A stretch of DNA of 60,000 bases, taken from contig OU612068.1 of NCBI GenBank assembly GCA_914767715.1, forward strand, positions 20,338,001-20,398,000. Direction: 5' to 3'. Within the stretch, counting starts at the first letter, position 1. Each line of letters begins with the position of its first letter. The position numbers and the translations under genes were made by a program. Shown piece by piece: positions 12,401-27,400 of this stretch. The DNA comes from Membranipora membranacea. Taxonomy: Eukaryota; Bryozoa; Gymnolaemata; Cheilostomatida; Membraniporidae. Under the pieces are notes generated by a model. That model searched no databases. It was given only the letters and a program-made list of their open reading frames with translations, and was not told the DNA's origin.

Positions 12401-15400
12401 TCAAGAGTTAGGCTTTGGATGCATGTAGGGCTACTATCAAAGGTTGTAGCATATGAGGATGGGACGGAAATTGGACTGAAAGCAGGGAGCACAAATGATA
12501 ATATTAATATGAACATTGAACATTGAACATTGAACGCCAGAAATGAGCAACGGGTTTATTTTGGATAGGTCCCAGGGAAAGAAGACAAGCCGGGATCAGT
12601 TGTGTGAAAATAAGGTATTCAGGTTTATTTTACTCATTAAGATTAAACATACTGATCAGATAGAAAAAGAGGAGTTGCATTGACTAATCGAAAGGAACAG
12701 CGACACCTTTTCACTACGCTTCAAAATCTGCATCTCGAAAATTAGGAAGGGCACACAAAAGCGTAGTAAATAATAAGCAGCATGGGCGTAGGATCGCTAA
12801 TTCTCAGTGATGGCTTTTTCCTGTACTTTGCTAAGAAATAATAACAGCAACAAACAAACAGAAGCTAACAAAACAGCTGCTTTGAGTCAAATAAAATTCA
12901 GTTTAGAAGCCTCCGTCTCATTGAGAATACAGGTATACCATTACATCTAGATTTCCTTGGCAGATTGCATTCTAAACAAATCAGAAGCATTTATTTTTCT
13001 AAAAGTTAAACTTTCATGCAGCTTATATGATATGAAATAATTTAGATGTCACAGTCACTCGATACATCACGCAAACATACGTCTCAGTCAGACAGTAAAT
13101 TACAGGAGCTGTGAACCACCACTATAACGAGGCATTTAACTTGACATGCATGGACAGACAAACCTTTCAGATGACTTGCATGCTTTTTTTGTCAAGCACC
13201 TGACATGCCTCATCATCTTCCTGCGACAACACGGGGGCATGTTGATCGCGGAAGGGATGCTAGCAGGATAGCTTGGCGGTTTTTGCTGGTGGTGAGGGAG
13301 ACTTATATTCTATAATAGAATCAGCCTCGCTTTGAGAGTCAAGCTCTGAAATACCTTCGATATACAGCTCAGCAGTGCATTCAGCGATTCCATAGTCATT
13401 CGTAGCTTTACACACAAAAAGTCCACTATCCTCAGGGAAAACCTCAGGAATAATCAGCTTGTGTGTGTCTCCTTCAGTGATAATCTGAAAGTAAATCATT
13501 GCTATGAGTATGTATATTCACCATAACGATCCTATGCAGCCCCAATTCAGATGCAATATATACATGGTAACCAATAGTTTGAGCACCCCAGAGTCTTGCA
13601 ACGACGTCCGACGACCGCCGGTAACCAATGATGATAAATGATCAATGCTGATACAAAAACCAATTCATTTTTGGGTTTCCACTAAAGGTTTGCAATTAGT
13701 AAAACATGTTTTGTGGCAAAAGCTAGAAAGTTTACCTGGAAATCTAGAGAAGTTGTAATCTCTTCTTTCTCTCTGTACCACTGAACTACTGGTGCTGGAG
13801 ATCCTGTCACCACTGTCTCAAATGTCACTCTCTGCCCTTCATCTGCGTCGATGGAGGTTATGGGGGTGACAAACCTTGGGGGTTCACCTCCGGCCTCTTT
13901 AGGCACTTCCGATAGGGGCACATCTACTGTCGATGTGGGTACGACCTTAAACAGAATCAACAAAAATTAAATCAGACCAAGGCTTGGGAAAATCATGAAG
14001 CAGTAGTTATTAACACACTATATATATAGTGTAATGCTATATATTTTTAACTAAGGCTGATCCATTACTAGAGAATTATCAGATTAACAGAAAACTATCT
14101 ACAAGGGAGTTTTCCCCTCACAAAGACTGAGAAGACAACTTTATTAATAACCCATTGAGTAAGTGTCCAGGGAGGGTGATGTGTTGGTACATTTGTTAGA
14201 TAAGTACATACATGAAGTGTAGCTGTGCAAGACACTTCACCAGCAGAGTTTTTAGCAGTGATCATATATTCTCCTTCATCTTCAGGGAAGGCCTCAGCTA
14301 TGGTCAGTGTGTGCTCATCTCCCTTTGTCTTCATATCAAAGTACTTTGACTGTTTGATCATTTGACCATTGGCAAGCCATGTGACATCTGAAAGCAAAGA
14401 CAACATAGTATAATCCTTGTTTCATGTGATTACCAACACAAGTGAAAACCGACTACTGGGTACAGTAATAAGAAGCAAACTTTGAACTAATGGTATCAGG
14501 TGTTTAAAGACAAGGTTATACTGAACTACCCAAAATTATATGTAATAACGCTATACAGCAAAATGTTACCTTTCCATGTTTCTCTAAGTGTGTGAGTTAT
14601 TTCAACTGCAAAGTCACAGGCAATCAAATTATAGTTGAGTCATTATAAACAATTCAGTCTGGACAAGACTATTATAAATTTAGTCAATTGGCAACAATGC
14701 AGAACCCTTCACAATAAATAAATGGTCCAAGAAAACAATCTTGGTACTATCCCAAAATTTCCAGCATTTTTCACTTCCCATGCACATCAAAATTTACCTA
14801 AGCTTAAACAAAGATGTAAATGAACGTATATTCAATCATAACAACTATTGTGTATGTTGAAGTGACAGTAGGACACTTACTGGGATTTCCGTTGATGTTA
14901 CACTTTAGGGTGATGCTCTGTCCCTCCTCGACACTCTGAGGCTGCATAGGCTGTGTGATCTCAGGTGCTCTCTCAGCTGGTGGAGATGGAGGTCTCGGTT
15001 TCTCAGGCTCCTTTAGTGTGATGGTACATGTAGATCGGCTGGTACCGGCTGTGTTAGTAACTCTCACCTCATACTGTCCACCATCCTCAGGTTTGAGTTC
15101 GTATATCAGCAGCGTTACGATGTGTCGCTCACTGATAAACTTGTGTCTGGGGTTTACTGGGATCTGCTTAGTGTTCTGTAAAAATTCACAATACTAAGTA
15201 ACATTCAAAAGTATCAAAAAATGGAAATCTGTAACAGTGTTGTAATTTATGGTCAATTAGCTTTTTTTCAGTCCATCACACCATGGTTTGGTAGGTGACA
15301 AAAGGAAAAAATGTGAGAAATAATCATTTCGACCTGATTAATTCTTTGTGGAATAAGATTTGTGGATGCCAACTTGCCAAGGGCTATTTTCAATTATCAT

Positions 15401-18400
15401 GGGATACTTCCTTAAAAACAAGTCTAGGCATATCATCTTTGGTAACTAAAAAGTTACAATAAATACCTTGAACCATTCTACTTTGTAGTTAGGAGTTGGC
15501 TCATCCTTCAGTTGTATACTGAGGGACAGCGGTTCTCCCAAAGTGGCAGTCACATTCTGTAGCTTATTAACAAACACTGGAGCTGTCTCCTTTGGTAGCT
15601 TGTTAACATCTGGCTGGACAGCTAGCATAGCCTTACACTGCATCATGCCGTACTGGTTGTAAGCCTTCACCATGTACATACCCTGATCGTCCAGTAGGAC
15701 CTCAGGAAGATGTAATGTTGACTTGTTGGGCTCAGTCTTGATCTGAAACAAAAAAGACTCATTTAAGTCATTCCATAACTTGTTTTTTATAAGATCAATT
15801 TGTCTGGACCTCTACTGTCTTGAGGATAGTTAAATGAGCACATACACTCTTGAGAACGAACATCCTCACATGTTCTTACAGCCTGCTTGAAAATTTAAAT
15901 TTCAAGTTGCTGATGGACAGAATAATTATTGTATTATCAACTATTATTTCCTATAATTTACTAATATCTGTGATTGCTAGCTAGTCAGGAGTTGAATAAC
16001 TGAACATGGACTTATTTTACTTTAACAAAATATTTATTTTACCTGGAAGTCATTGGATGGTTTGATCTCAAAGCTCTCTCTATACCATGAGATATGAGGA
16101 GGAGGAAATCCTTCAAACTGTACTTCTAGTGTGACAGGTTCTCCCTCTGTGACCTTGACAGGTGATAGAGGTTTAGTGAACTGTGGAGGCTGTGCTATCG
16201 GGTGCTTTGACTTTGGTTTGACAGGTGTCTTAGGAGCTTGCTTCAACACTGGTGTGGTCTCAACAGGTTTCACTGGCTCTGGTATCGTAGGTTTTGGTTT
16301 TTCAACCTTCTTCAGTTTGGTTTCTGGTATTTTAGGTGCTTCAAAGACAGCCTGTTGGCGCTCCTGGACAGCACGTTCTATCTGTACAGCTGAGGAAGTG
16401 TGAGGCTTTACTGGCTCAATCGCCTGAGCAGCTCTCATCTCCAACAAACGCTTTCTCTGCAGCTACAAAAATCATGATCAGGTCAATCAATGACGTATAA
16501 TATAAATGGAAGCACACAGGAATCTATTTCGCTGACAGAATGTTATGTGAGACCACCGGTTCACGGCATTACTAACAAGATGAGAAGTGAAGATTGAACT
16601 TAAGTGTAAGTAGGTACAGAGGACTAAAACTCTGAATGATAAACAAAACATTGACAATAACATGCACTCCGAATCTTACCTGCTGTCCAACTTCTTCTAA
16701 ACCCATCTGAGAAGTGAGCAAATACAGATATGAAATTGATAAAATTGTATAGAATATAATTATTTGTATATATTGTCATTTATAGTAAATTTTTATACAC
16801 CTTCCCATATCTACTTTTCAGTACCACTTACCTCGTATGTGGTTACTTCCTGATGGTGTAACTTGAGCCTTAGATCCTCGACGGGATGTACTATGAGTTG
16901 GGTTGTTGCCTCAGCCTCCCCGAGATTGTTCACAGCATGGATTGTTACAGTACCCATGTCATACTCTCTGACTTTGGGTATATCAAGATGGTAGCAATGT
17001 CCATCGTAGTGAGTGGTAAATCTTGAGCTCTGTAAACAAACACAGGCATACATACAACATACTGATAATGAAGTAAAAACTTACATCTGCACAAAACTGG
17101 GTACAAACTTAACCACCCTCCACAATAGCTAGAGAAATCATCAATCTACTTGCTCTTAAGTTGATTAAGTTGAGCAGTACGCTCCACAGTAGGTTTCTTG
17201 AACACACCTGTGTCGTTTATCTTAACACTTTTTTTTTGCACAGCTATAATATGAACTACCAGTAAGATTATTCTTAATATATTATTAATATCAAACAAAC
17301 TGTAATATCATAATACTATTATAAATTATAATATTAATATTAATTAACAGAGAGGACTGAATTATACTTACAGTGACAACGATAGTATCATTAATTCTCC
17401 AGGTGATTTTAGGTCTGGGATATCCACTGACTCTAGCTAAGAATTTAGCGTTATCTCCCTCCTCCACCTCCACGGGTTGGGGTTTGACGTCGATGTATGG
17501 AGCACAGTGCTCCTTGGGGGCATCCTTGATAGCCTCAATGTCAAACATTGTACTGTAAAAAGTATGAGAAAAATATTAGTCCGAATTATGACACTCAGTT
17601 TATGGTAGCAACATGAGAACGGCTTAAAAGTTTTGTGATTTCGTCTGTTATGTCACTGACATAAATGTAGCGTATGTAGAAATTATTTAATGTTCATGAG
17701 TATATTAGCAAGCAAAATCTGAACTACCTACGCACACCACATGCAACAAAATCTCATAGAGCCTCATAAAGAAAGACAAGCTGTTAGAAATATTTGAGCA
17801 ACAACGAGCTTTAGAAAAATCATAAAAGAGCAAAACAGAGACAAAATTTCCAGCTGACATGTTGTACAGGCGAAGTTCACCTTCACCCTAAATGTTCCAC
17901 CCTGGGTAAAAGAAACAACATCAATATCATTTTTATGATAAACTTAGTCCTTCAAGACAAATACATAGGTGGAAATCACTCAGAAACCTGGCTGCTTACT
18001 CAGTAAACTGAGTAAAGTCAAAGAGGGATGTGTGTTGATGGGATAATTGAGTGTGAAGGAAAGTTAGATTCAGTGAATAATGGAACGGATTGTGAATCAC
18101 TGAGAAGCTCACATGATGGTTCTATGTGAGAGTTGGGGCAGCCTATTGAGCGGCTAATCCTTTCTCTGCCAACGATCACACAACAAGCTGGGTGTGCCTG
18201 GGGATAGGGCAGGTTGGGTTTAGCATGAGTGTAAATTAAGTTATAATATATACATACATGGTGCTCCAGTGCTCCTCCAGCTCTTGCAGCTTATGTACAC
18301 CCTCCATACCCTCAGGGAACTGAGTGTCTAAGATGACGGCTTTTTTGGCTTTCACGATCAATCTGACAGAAATGGTCTCGGCTCGGCCGACACGATTCTT

Positions 18401-21400
18401 AGCTACACACACATATTCTCCGGCATCCTCAGGGATAACATAGAGTATGTCCAGACTGACATAACTCCAGTCGTGTCTGATATGGAATCTGTGTCCTATA
18501 AACAGAAAACCAAATTATTATTTTAAAATATTTTATATATAATATATATTACATAGTATATATTTTTATAAAACATCATGAATGTGATATCAATGATCTA
18601 CTTAAATCAAATACTTCAACTTTGAATCTCTGAACGTTCTCAAGATTTCAAAATCAGAACTGCCATAAATTAGGTTTATTATGAACTTGGTTATAATTAT
18701 ATGATTCAAATTTTCTCAATGCAGTTATCCTTCCATGTACCTATTGTCAAAGACACCACTGAAAGAAAATAAATCCACTCACCAACAGTGACTAGGTTGC
18801 CATTGCAGTACCATTCCACACTCATGTTAGGATCACCTATAGGTAGGAGTGTACACTCAAACCTAACAGGGTGTCCCTCCTTTACGCCCTGATTTGTTGG
18901 CTGCATTGTGAAGTAGGGAGCTTTAGGAGCATCTTTAGAGTACATATCCTCGGCCTTGAAAACATCATCCTCAACCGACGGAACGACCTTGAACTTTGGC
19001 TCCTCTCTCGCACTGTAACATGAGTCTAAGTTTACACATGCAACTAAGAAAAGAGCCAGCACATACACGCATTCATGCTGTAATGAAAATGTGTTGCAAA
19101 GCAACTAATGTTCTATGATCAATAAGCCGGCACACTTATATACAGAGAATATATACAAAGTAACAGAGCAATAAAGATAGAAAGGAAGAGGGTAACCACA
19201 CCAGACCGAAAACAAGATGCAGCAGGTCATCTAAACACACATTCCTGTCACCAACTCCAGCAGTAGCAGCTCTATGAAGATCCATGCTTCATGCTATTAA
19301 GTACCTGTCTCCCTGCTCTATTCCAGAGTCATTCTGTTCAGTCGATGTGGACCTCCTGAGAGGCTGCTGGGGAGGATGTTGTTGGCGTGGACGTTGGTAG
19401 GTCTGCTGAGGCATTTCCGTCACATCCGGCGTCTCTGATCTGTATCTTGGTTGCTGAGGTGCTGGCCCAAAGCCTTTCGGTCTGCGAACAGGCGGCAGAC
19501 CTTGTGCAGTCTGATAGGGTTGTTGTTGCTTTTGCACAGGCAATGTAATGTCAAGCTCAACAGGTTGAAAATCAGCTGGTTTATTTTGAGCGATAATGGT
19601 TTGACTCTTGTGGGTTTCAGGCATTCTTATATCGAGGCTGACGGGCTGAAATGTCTTATTGGTCTGTTTGTAGCTCAGTGTGGTAGTGTGTTGTTTATCT
19701 ATCGGGATGGCGATGTCAACAGGTTCAAACTCTGGCTGCTTCTGATAGTGAACTTGTGTAGTGTGCTGTTCAGGCATCGGCATTTCCATCTCAACAGGTT
19801 CATACCCAGGTTTAGGGGTGTAGTCCACTTTGGTTGTATGCTTCTTAGGTATGTTTATATCAATCTCCACTGGCTCATACTGAGGGCCAGGCTTGTAGTT
19901 GACAGCCTCGGTGTGTGATTGAGGCATTGTTACGTCAATATTAACAGGTTCAAAACCAGGTTTTGGTTTGAAACCGATTGAAGCCGTGTGCTGTTCTGGC
20001 AGCTTGACATCCATCTCGATCGGTTCAAATTGTGGTCCTGGTTGGTAATTCACCTGGGCAGTGTGATGCACAGGCATAGGCATCTCAAGATCTACGGGTT
20101 CATACCCAGGTTTGGATGTATACTGAACCTTGGTGGTGTGCTTCTTGTCTAGCTTGATATCCATAACAACAGGCTCGTAGCCAGGCTGAGTTTCATACCT
20201 GAGGGTAGCTTTATGCTGTTGTGGCATTTGAACATCAAGTTCAACTGGTTCATATTCTGGCCCAGGTTTGTAGTCTATTTGAGCTTTGTGTTGTTGAGGC
20301 ATAGACACATCCATTTCGATGGGCTCAAACTCTTGTCCTGGAGTGTATGCGATCTTTGTCTTGTGCTTTTCAGGGAGCTGCACATCCAATTCAACAGGTT
20401 CAAATTGTGGTCCTGGTCGATAAGCAATCTTGGTCTTATGCTTTTCAGGGAGCTGCACATCCAACTCAACAGGTTCATACTGTGGTCCTGGTCTATAAGC
20501 GATCTTTGTTTTATGTTTCTCAGGTAACTGCACATCCATTTGAACAGGTTCGAACTCAGGACCTGGTTTGTAGTTGATCTGAGCAGTGTGACTTTCTGGC
20601 ATGGCTACATCCAACTCAACAGGCTGATAATCTGGAGCAGGCCTGTGAGCGATCTCTGTAGTATGCCTCTCTACAGATGGTACTCTTTGCTGAGGATGTT
20701 GTCTGGTAGTCACTGTTGTAGTTTTATACTGCTCGTGTGTGACTTGAGTTTGAGGGGGATACACAGCTGGCCTGTTCGGCTGATAAAACTGCTGCGGGGT
20801 TTGCTGAGGAAGCTGAACATCAAATGTTACCGGAGCGTGTTGTGGAGTTGTAAGCCGTGGTTGTGATGGTTGCCTTGGCTGTGGTGTCATCTGAGTTTTT
20901 GTAGTATAATGTTCAGTGAACTCGGTTGTTTGCGGTGGGTGCTGAGACGGTGGTCTCGGCACCTGCTGGTCAGGTCTTGTTCTAGGCACCTGCACATCAA
21001 ACACAACAGGGGCAAACTGTGGTTGTTGATGCTGTGGATGCGCTGGTGAAGCCTGATGTTGCTCTGTAGTTGTTGTTGTAGTAGTGGTGTAATTTTCGTG
21101 AGTCTCCATAGTGTTTGGTGGGTATCCTGAGGGTCTCCTTGGTTGGCTCTGTGTAAGCGTTTGCTGTTGAGGCAGCCTAATATCGAATTCTATTGGCTGA
21201 AATCCTGAGGGTCTACTGGGTTGGCTCTGGGTAGGTGCTTGCTGTTGTGGTAGCCTAATATCAAATTCTATTGGCTGAAACTGGGGCCTAGGTGGAGCTG
21301 AGGCTCTTCTAGGTTGCGGTTGAGTTCTGCTCATGGTTCTGTGCCTTTCCTGTGTCTCCATTGTTTGCTGTGAGTACTTTCTCGGTGCATCACACTGTGG

Positions 21401-24400
21401 AGTCCCAGGGTAAGAGTTGTCACCTGGCTGATTAGGCAGTTTTATATCAAACTCGATAGGCTGATATTGGGGCTGTGTTGGAGTGATGCTCACTCGTGAT
21501 TTCTGCCAGTCAGCAGTGTTGACATCTGTGTGACTAGATTGTCTACGCACATCAGTCATCGTTGTTGTAGTACTCTGCTCCTGTATATTAGTGTTTGGAT
21601 GTGTCGGTGAATTTAGCTGAGGGAGTGACTGTGCTCTGTACACTGGTTTCCTGACGAGCTCATAGGTGTCTGGCAGTTTGATATCGAGATCAATCTGAGA
21701 CCCTCTCCTGCTGACGCCGCTAGGAGGTCTCCTATACTCCACTCTCGATCTACGCCTGCCAATGTCAACAATATCCTCGATAATCTGAGAGTCTTGTCTC
21801 TCTTGTACTGACATTGTTCTGGTCGTTCTTTGCTGAGGCTGCATCGGTGTAGGAGGGAATACATTATACCCTCTTGATGGAGAATTCAAACTTGTTGGTC
21901 TTCTTAGTTGAGGTTCAAATCCTGATGGACGTCTGATGATCTCAGATTGTCTCCTGATTGGTTGACTGATCTGGTCTGATGATGAATACATATCTGTAAC
22001 ATCATGCTGTTCATCAACAATGTAATCAGTCTCATTTGGCACCCGAGTAAGTATTTCTTCAAACTGATAGATTCTCCTTATCACATGCGGTTCACCTGTC
22101 GTATCATCTGACACTACGGATGATTCTCTGATGAACTCTGTAGACTCCCAATGATGACCTGGAGGAGCAGGAGGCATCGAGGATTGTCTTCTCTTAGCCA
22201 TATACCTCTCCATTGAGGAACGATCCAGGGATCGATCCACTGAATGCCTAACACTGGTACGATCTACAGAATGTCTGGTATTCATGACTCTATCCACCGA
22301 GTATCTGCTGTCTAATGAACGGCGGTTTTGTCTATCTGGTCTCTCAAACGATCGATCCATTGAGCGTCGAGGACTCAGAGGAGGAATTCCATAATCATCC
22401 AAATAGTCCCTAGACCTAGATCTATAATTTCGGTACGGGGACTGATTAGGGGACATCGGCGGTGTCTGAGTCTGTTTGTTGTACTGTGATGGCACATTCC
22501 TTGGTCTAGATTGTCTGCCCTCGGGCTGACCATGCTGAGTGGTTGTTGTGGTCGTGTAGTACTGCTGTGTGGTGGTTTGGTGACTACTAGATTGGTGGGA
22601 CGGAGACATGTAGGAGGGTTGTGAGGTTGAGGTGATAGTATATGGTGGTTCAGTCAGTGGCATAAACTGCCGCCTATAACTGTAACGGTAAAGATAGCAA
22701 AGTTTTGGAACAACGGGTGAGGGATAGGCTGGGGTCAAGGACAAGTAACAGTAGCACGACTAGAGGCGTCTACAAGCATACATGAAGGCTGGCTCATGTT
22801 AAGGAAGTGGCTAAGGTTAAGCTTGGGTGGCAAGTTTGGGTATTGAAAGTTTTTGCGCAGTAAGGTAAGTATTTTGATATTTGTATTCCGATCGGGTGTC
22901 TCAAGAAGTTTATAACAACACATGGCAGTATGACATTTAGTTCAGCATCTAACATAGCTTCAAGCTTACAAAATTTATCATTTTGAGTCACGTCAGTGCC
23001 CCATATTACACGGGTAAGGTAATTAGTTGGTGACTTACGGTGGTGAAACCTGTCCACGAGTTGGAGCTTCAGGCTGACTGTCACTAAAATTAATGAAAGT
23101 GGGGTAGCTTTTAGGGATAGAAAGAAATTAAATCTACCGTCACCAAGGGATTATACCATTACCATATTAAGAAATATAGACTAGGATGAACTTATGCAAG
23201 AAATAAGCACTACAGAATTGTTCCTGCACCTTGTATGTGAATGTCACAACCTATTTATACTAACAGTATTTTTATGTTTATGGTCAGAACAGACGCATTC
23301 ATGGGTATGAAACAGAAAATTTAAAATAAGGAGTCATACATTTGATCAGTATTCTGGATATTATATCTAAGCTGAGTTCTGTATTGTTGAGCTTGTTCTC
23401 TCTCCGTAACTTCATGATCCGTCTCCGGAGCAGAAAGTCTGGAAAATCATCATCACACAGGGAGACGTTAGAAGGCGTATTGTTATTTGATTTGGCTTAT
23501 GCTGGATTGAATACCACACATGTGAAAGGAAGGATGGTAAAACGTTTTAAACAGGGAGGGGGTTCATATTTCTCACCAACAGATGTCCGGGAAGATATGT
23601 GAAAGGATGAGAAAAGTTATAAATTGGGATGGGACCGTATTCTCATTGAAGAAAACTTTAATGTCTGGGATATTTTGTGGAAGGATCGGGAAAACTCATT
23701 GTCCACTATTTGAGCAGTGAACATGGAAATACATTACTCACGGTTTGGAAGTGGATGATTTCTTTGGTATGACTATCTTATACTGTGGCTGTTTTTGTTG
23801 TTTTGGTGGCTCGACAGCGACCTTGGCTCTGCTGGTGGCACTACCGGCCACGCTGACACCCGAGCACTGATACCATCCGGCATCGCGCACATCAGCATTC
23901 CTGATGGTGAGTGTGGTGTGTCCGTTTTCTGTTACAACACTGTAAGATAGAAATAATAAAGGGTTGATAACTGGGACGACCTATACCAAATCTAATCTAA
24001 CCAAGTCTAAGGCAGTTTGGTAGACTTCTTATCAGAAGGGAATTTATGACAGGAGAAATACTAAGGCGATTAAGCTCTGCGTGTGCAGTAGCACCTGAGA
24101 CGCTATTCAAGGCAGGGAGCCTAAATAAAGGTTGGCACTGTAGGTGGACTTAATAGTTTCAAGGCTTTTACATAAACCCTATCAACATGGTCCACTCACT
24201 GCGGTTGAATAACCATATACACATTGTAGTAACATAAATGTTGAAGAATAATATACACAATAACTCACTTGTATTTATCACTGTTGTCTATAAATCTGTT
24301 GTCTTTAGTCCACGCTAGTTTAGGAGGTGGGTTACCCTGAGCCGAACATGTAAGCACTATGTCCTGTCCAGAGCACACATTCACTCCTCTGATTCTCTCC

Positions 24401-27400
24401 ACAAACTTAGGGGGTACGTGGTACTCTCTCTCCATGACGGAGATGATGAGAGAGAACTCAGCATGTCCGGCTTTGTTCTCAGCTCTTCCTGTGTACTGGC
24501 CGCCGTCGTCAGGAGACACGGATTTGATGATGAGTGAGTTTATTCCATTCTCATTCACAACAATCTGGCAATATAAACATGGAAATACTAAATTTATGTT
24601 TCTTAATCGGTACTTATGACCTTCCTGCAAGTCACCACAGTCAAGTTTTTTTTATTCTGAACAAAGGACGATGTGAAAAAATGTTTGTAATGGAACAATA
24701 AAACTATAGCATAAAAGCAAGGGAACAGCTAGATAGTCCAGGGACTAGAGTGACAGCTGTCCCAACTTTCCTGCCTAAATACACCAGGACCTACTAATGA
24801 GGCTGGTGGATAACAAAACATCAATAGGACGCTTAACAATCTGCTTCTGGAATTCATTACCTCTGAAAAATACCATATTTTCTAGTTTGGGGACAGTGGT
24901 TACACAATGTTATGAAGAAAGCTCACCTTGTGCATGTTATCCTGATATATAGGCTGGCCATTTCTGTACCAGTTAACCTCAGCCTGAGGTCTAGATGAGA
25001 CTACACAGTCGAGACGTACACAGGTACCCTCCTTAACAGTCTGATCTTGTGGCACTGACTTGAAGACAGGCTTATAAGCCTTCTCAACAATTCCACTGTC
25101 AATATCATCTTTCTTACGACTTCTCACTTGCTCTCTGGAAGAGGAGGAAGAAAGAAGAAAGTTATATTACCCTTCAACTTGAAACTTATAAATTGTGTTT
25201 CTACAAAAAATTGACTTCAACTCCATAAAAATCACTTCCAAGTTAGTATGTTATAGACCATCATTTTAACAAAAGACATACGAGCATACAGAGTTTATTT
25301 ACACCTAAAGATCTCAATTTCACGTACATGCAGTACCGTTTTTTACCTTGCAATTTTACTAACTTGAACCTGGCTCTTCGGGCTACAATAATGTAGTTGT
25401 CGTGTCATCGTTCCAATAACAATGTTGCAGTGAAAAATGCCATTAGACTAATATTATTATTATATCAATTTCATTAGCTGGTTGCGTCATAAATGACACA
25501 TGAGACTATGCATAAAACAAATATCGCAATGCATCAATTTGTTAAAAACGGTGTTATCAAGGAGGGCAGTTCTATTAAAGGATCGATGATCTTTACTAGG
25601 AAAGGGATTTAATACCTTCTCTGTAGCTGTGTGAGGGTCTGTGTACTGATATGAGATGATGTATCGATACTCTTTACAGTATCTATATAGAGCTGAGCGA
25701 CAGAGGTAGCAGTACCTCCTGGGTTAACAGCGTGTACCATATATACACCCTCATCATTAACGTTAGTATCACGTATACGCAGTGTGTGATAGCCATCGGC
25801 ACTGTACTTCATAGTGAATCGGGAGGAGGCTTTCACTCGCTCTCCATTCTTAAACCAAGTGACCTGAGAGACAAGAACATAATGTTGTTGTATTAAATGT
25901 ATTGGAGCCAAATTTCAGAGACTGCTAAAGCGCTCGAGGATCAGATTGATATATTTTAGTTGGATCTTGGTTTTTTGTAATGTAAGACATGAGCAATACA
26001 TTGCTAGCTTTCTTATATGTTGTGTTAAATTTTCATTGCCTATAACATACACTCAAGTATTCATCGGTGTGGTTATGAAACGGATCAGCAACACAACCTG
26101 CTGACAAAAATATCCTGATATCTAGCAAATTTAGTATACCTTCGGTTTTGGAACTCCGGCTACTTTACAGAAGAAAGCAGCATCTTGACCCTCAGTTAGC
26201 TTGTAATCTTTGAGTGGTTGTACAATGAGGGGCTGCATGACCTGTCCTCCCCTCTGATCAGGAGTATTCTGGTCCACATCAGACTGGCTATGTATGGGTG
26301 AGCGATGTGAGGGCTGAGCCATGTCTATCAACATCTGTGACTCATGTGGCGCCTAACAATGAAAATAGTAAGACAATTAAGCAAAATTAAGCAAAATTAA
26401 GTAAAAACTAGGTTTTCTTCTGTTAATTGGCTATAAAGGTGCATTCCACACTACGGATTTTTCCCTCAGATTATTTGGTCATATTTCCATTTTATATTTG
26501 CTATCATTGCGACCAAACAGCTGTGTTGGTGACATTTCTGATGCGAAAAATATGTAGCGTAAATGCATTCCAACAAAAGTTGTAACCATTATCATCTTTC
26601 TGTCATTACATTACATTACATGCTAAGTCTACCACTAGAATAAAATATAAAATTGTATCATTAGAACCACAAACAGTTAGTACGACCATGGGGATTGGTT
26701 TCCATGCCGTTTGGAGAATTATATAAAATCAGTGCAACTACTTGACAGCCAAATGTAGAATTAGGCTGCCAATACCATACCTCTTTATTTTCCTCATCAG
26801 GTGACTACAAAATTAAAGTTCAAGGTCCAAATAATGACGCCACATTTAATCTGCCGAATTTTCATGCCAACCAAAGACTTGATAATAATAATTATTTAAC
26901 GACTACCCAAAAACCAATGCATGTTATAGGCAGGCAGTTACTTTAATGATTAAGTTATGTCATATTAAGTAACTGCCCTACATTTACATGCATTGGTCTT
27001 TGGGTAGCCGTTAAGTTAATAAAATCAATCTTCCCTAAAAAGAATTTAAAGATGCAAGTTTGCATGATGTATGTTTCCTCAGAATCACATCTCTAAGTCT
27101 TCACTTACAGGTGGCGTGGAGCCGTTCATGTATAGTTGAGGCTGATTGTGTACAGCTCTGTATACAGGTGATGGCTGTCTGGGTGACACTGGGGAGAACT
27201 GACTGAGGTGAGGTGACTGACTCTGTCTCCTGATTGGCTCACTCTTCATCGGCATCGCTTTAGCACCTGGGGATTAAAGAAAGTCACAATATGTACACAC
27301 TACGGCTAGTCGAAACAGACATGGCATACAGCTGGGTGATAAATAAATCACCATACCAGAGTCCTCCAGAAGTCAAACGATGGTAACAACAAATTATGTT

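Noticed and set aside
12277-12516. Minus-strand open frame of 79 codons
   Set aside because: Lies in intron 58; no start context, domain or phase-compatible splice sites.
19451-20866. Several plus-strand open frames
   Set aside because: They mirror the tandem repeats of exon 47 and repeat with the same 75-bp period; no independent gene signal.
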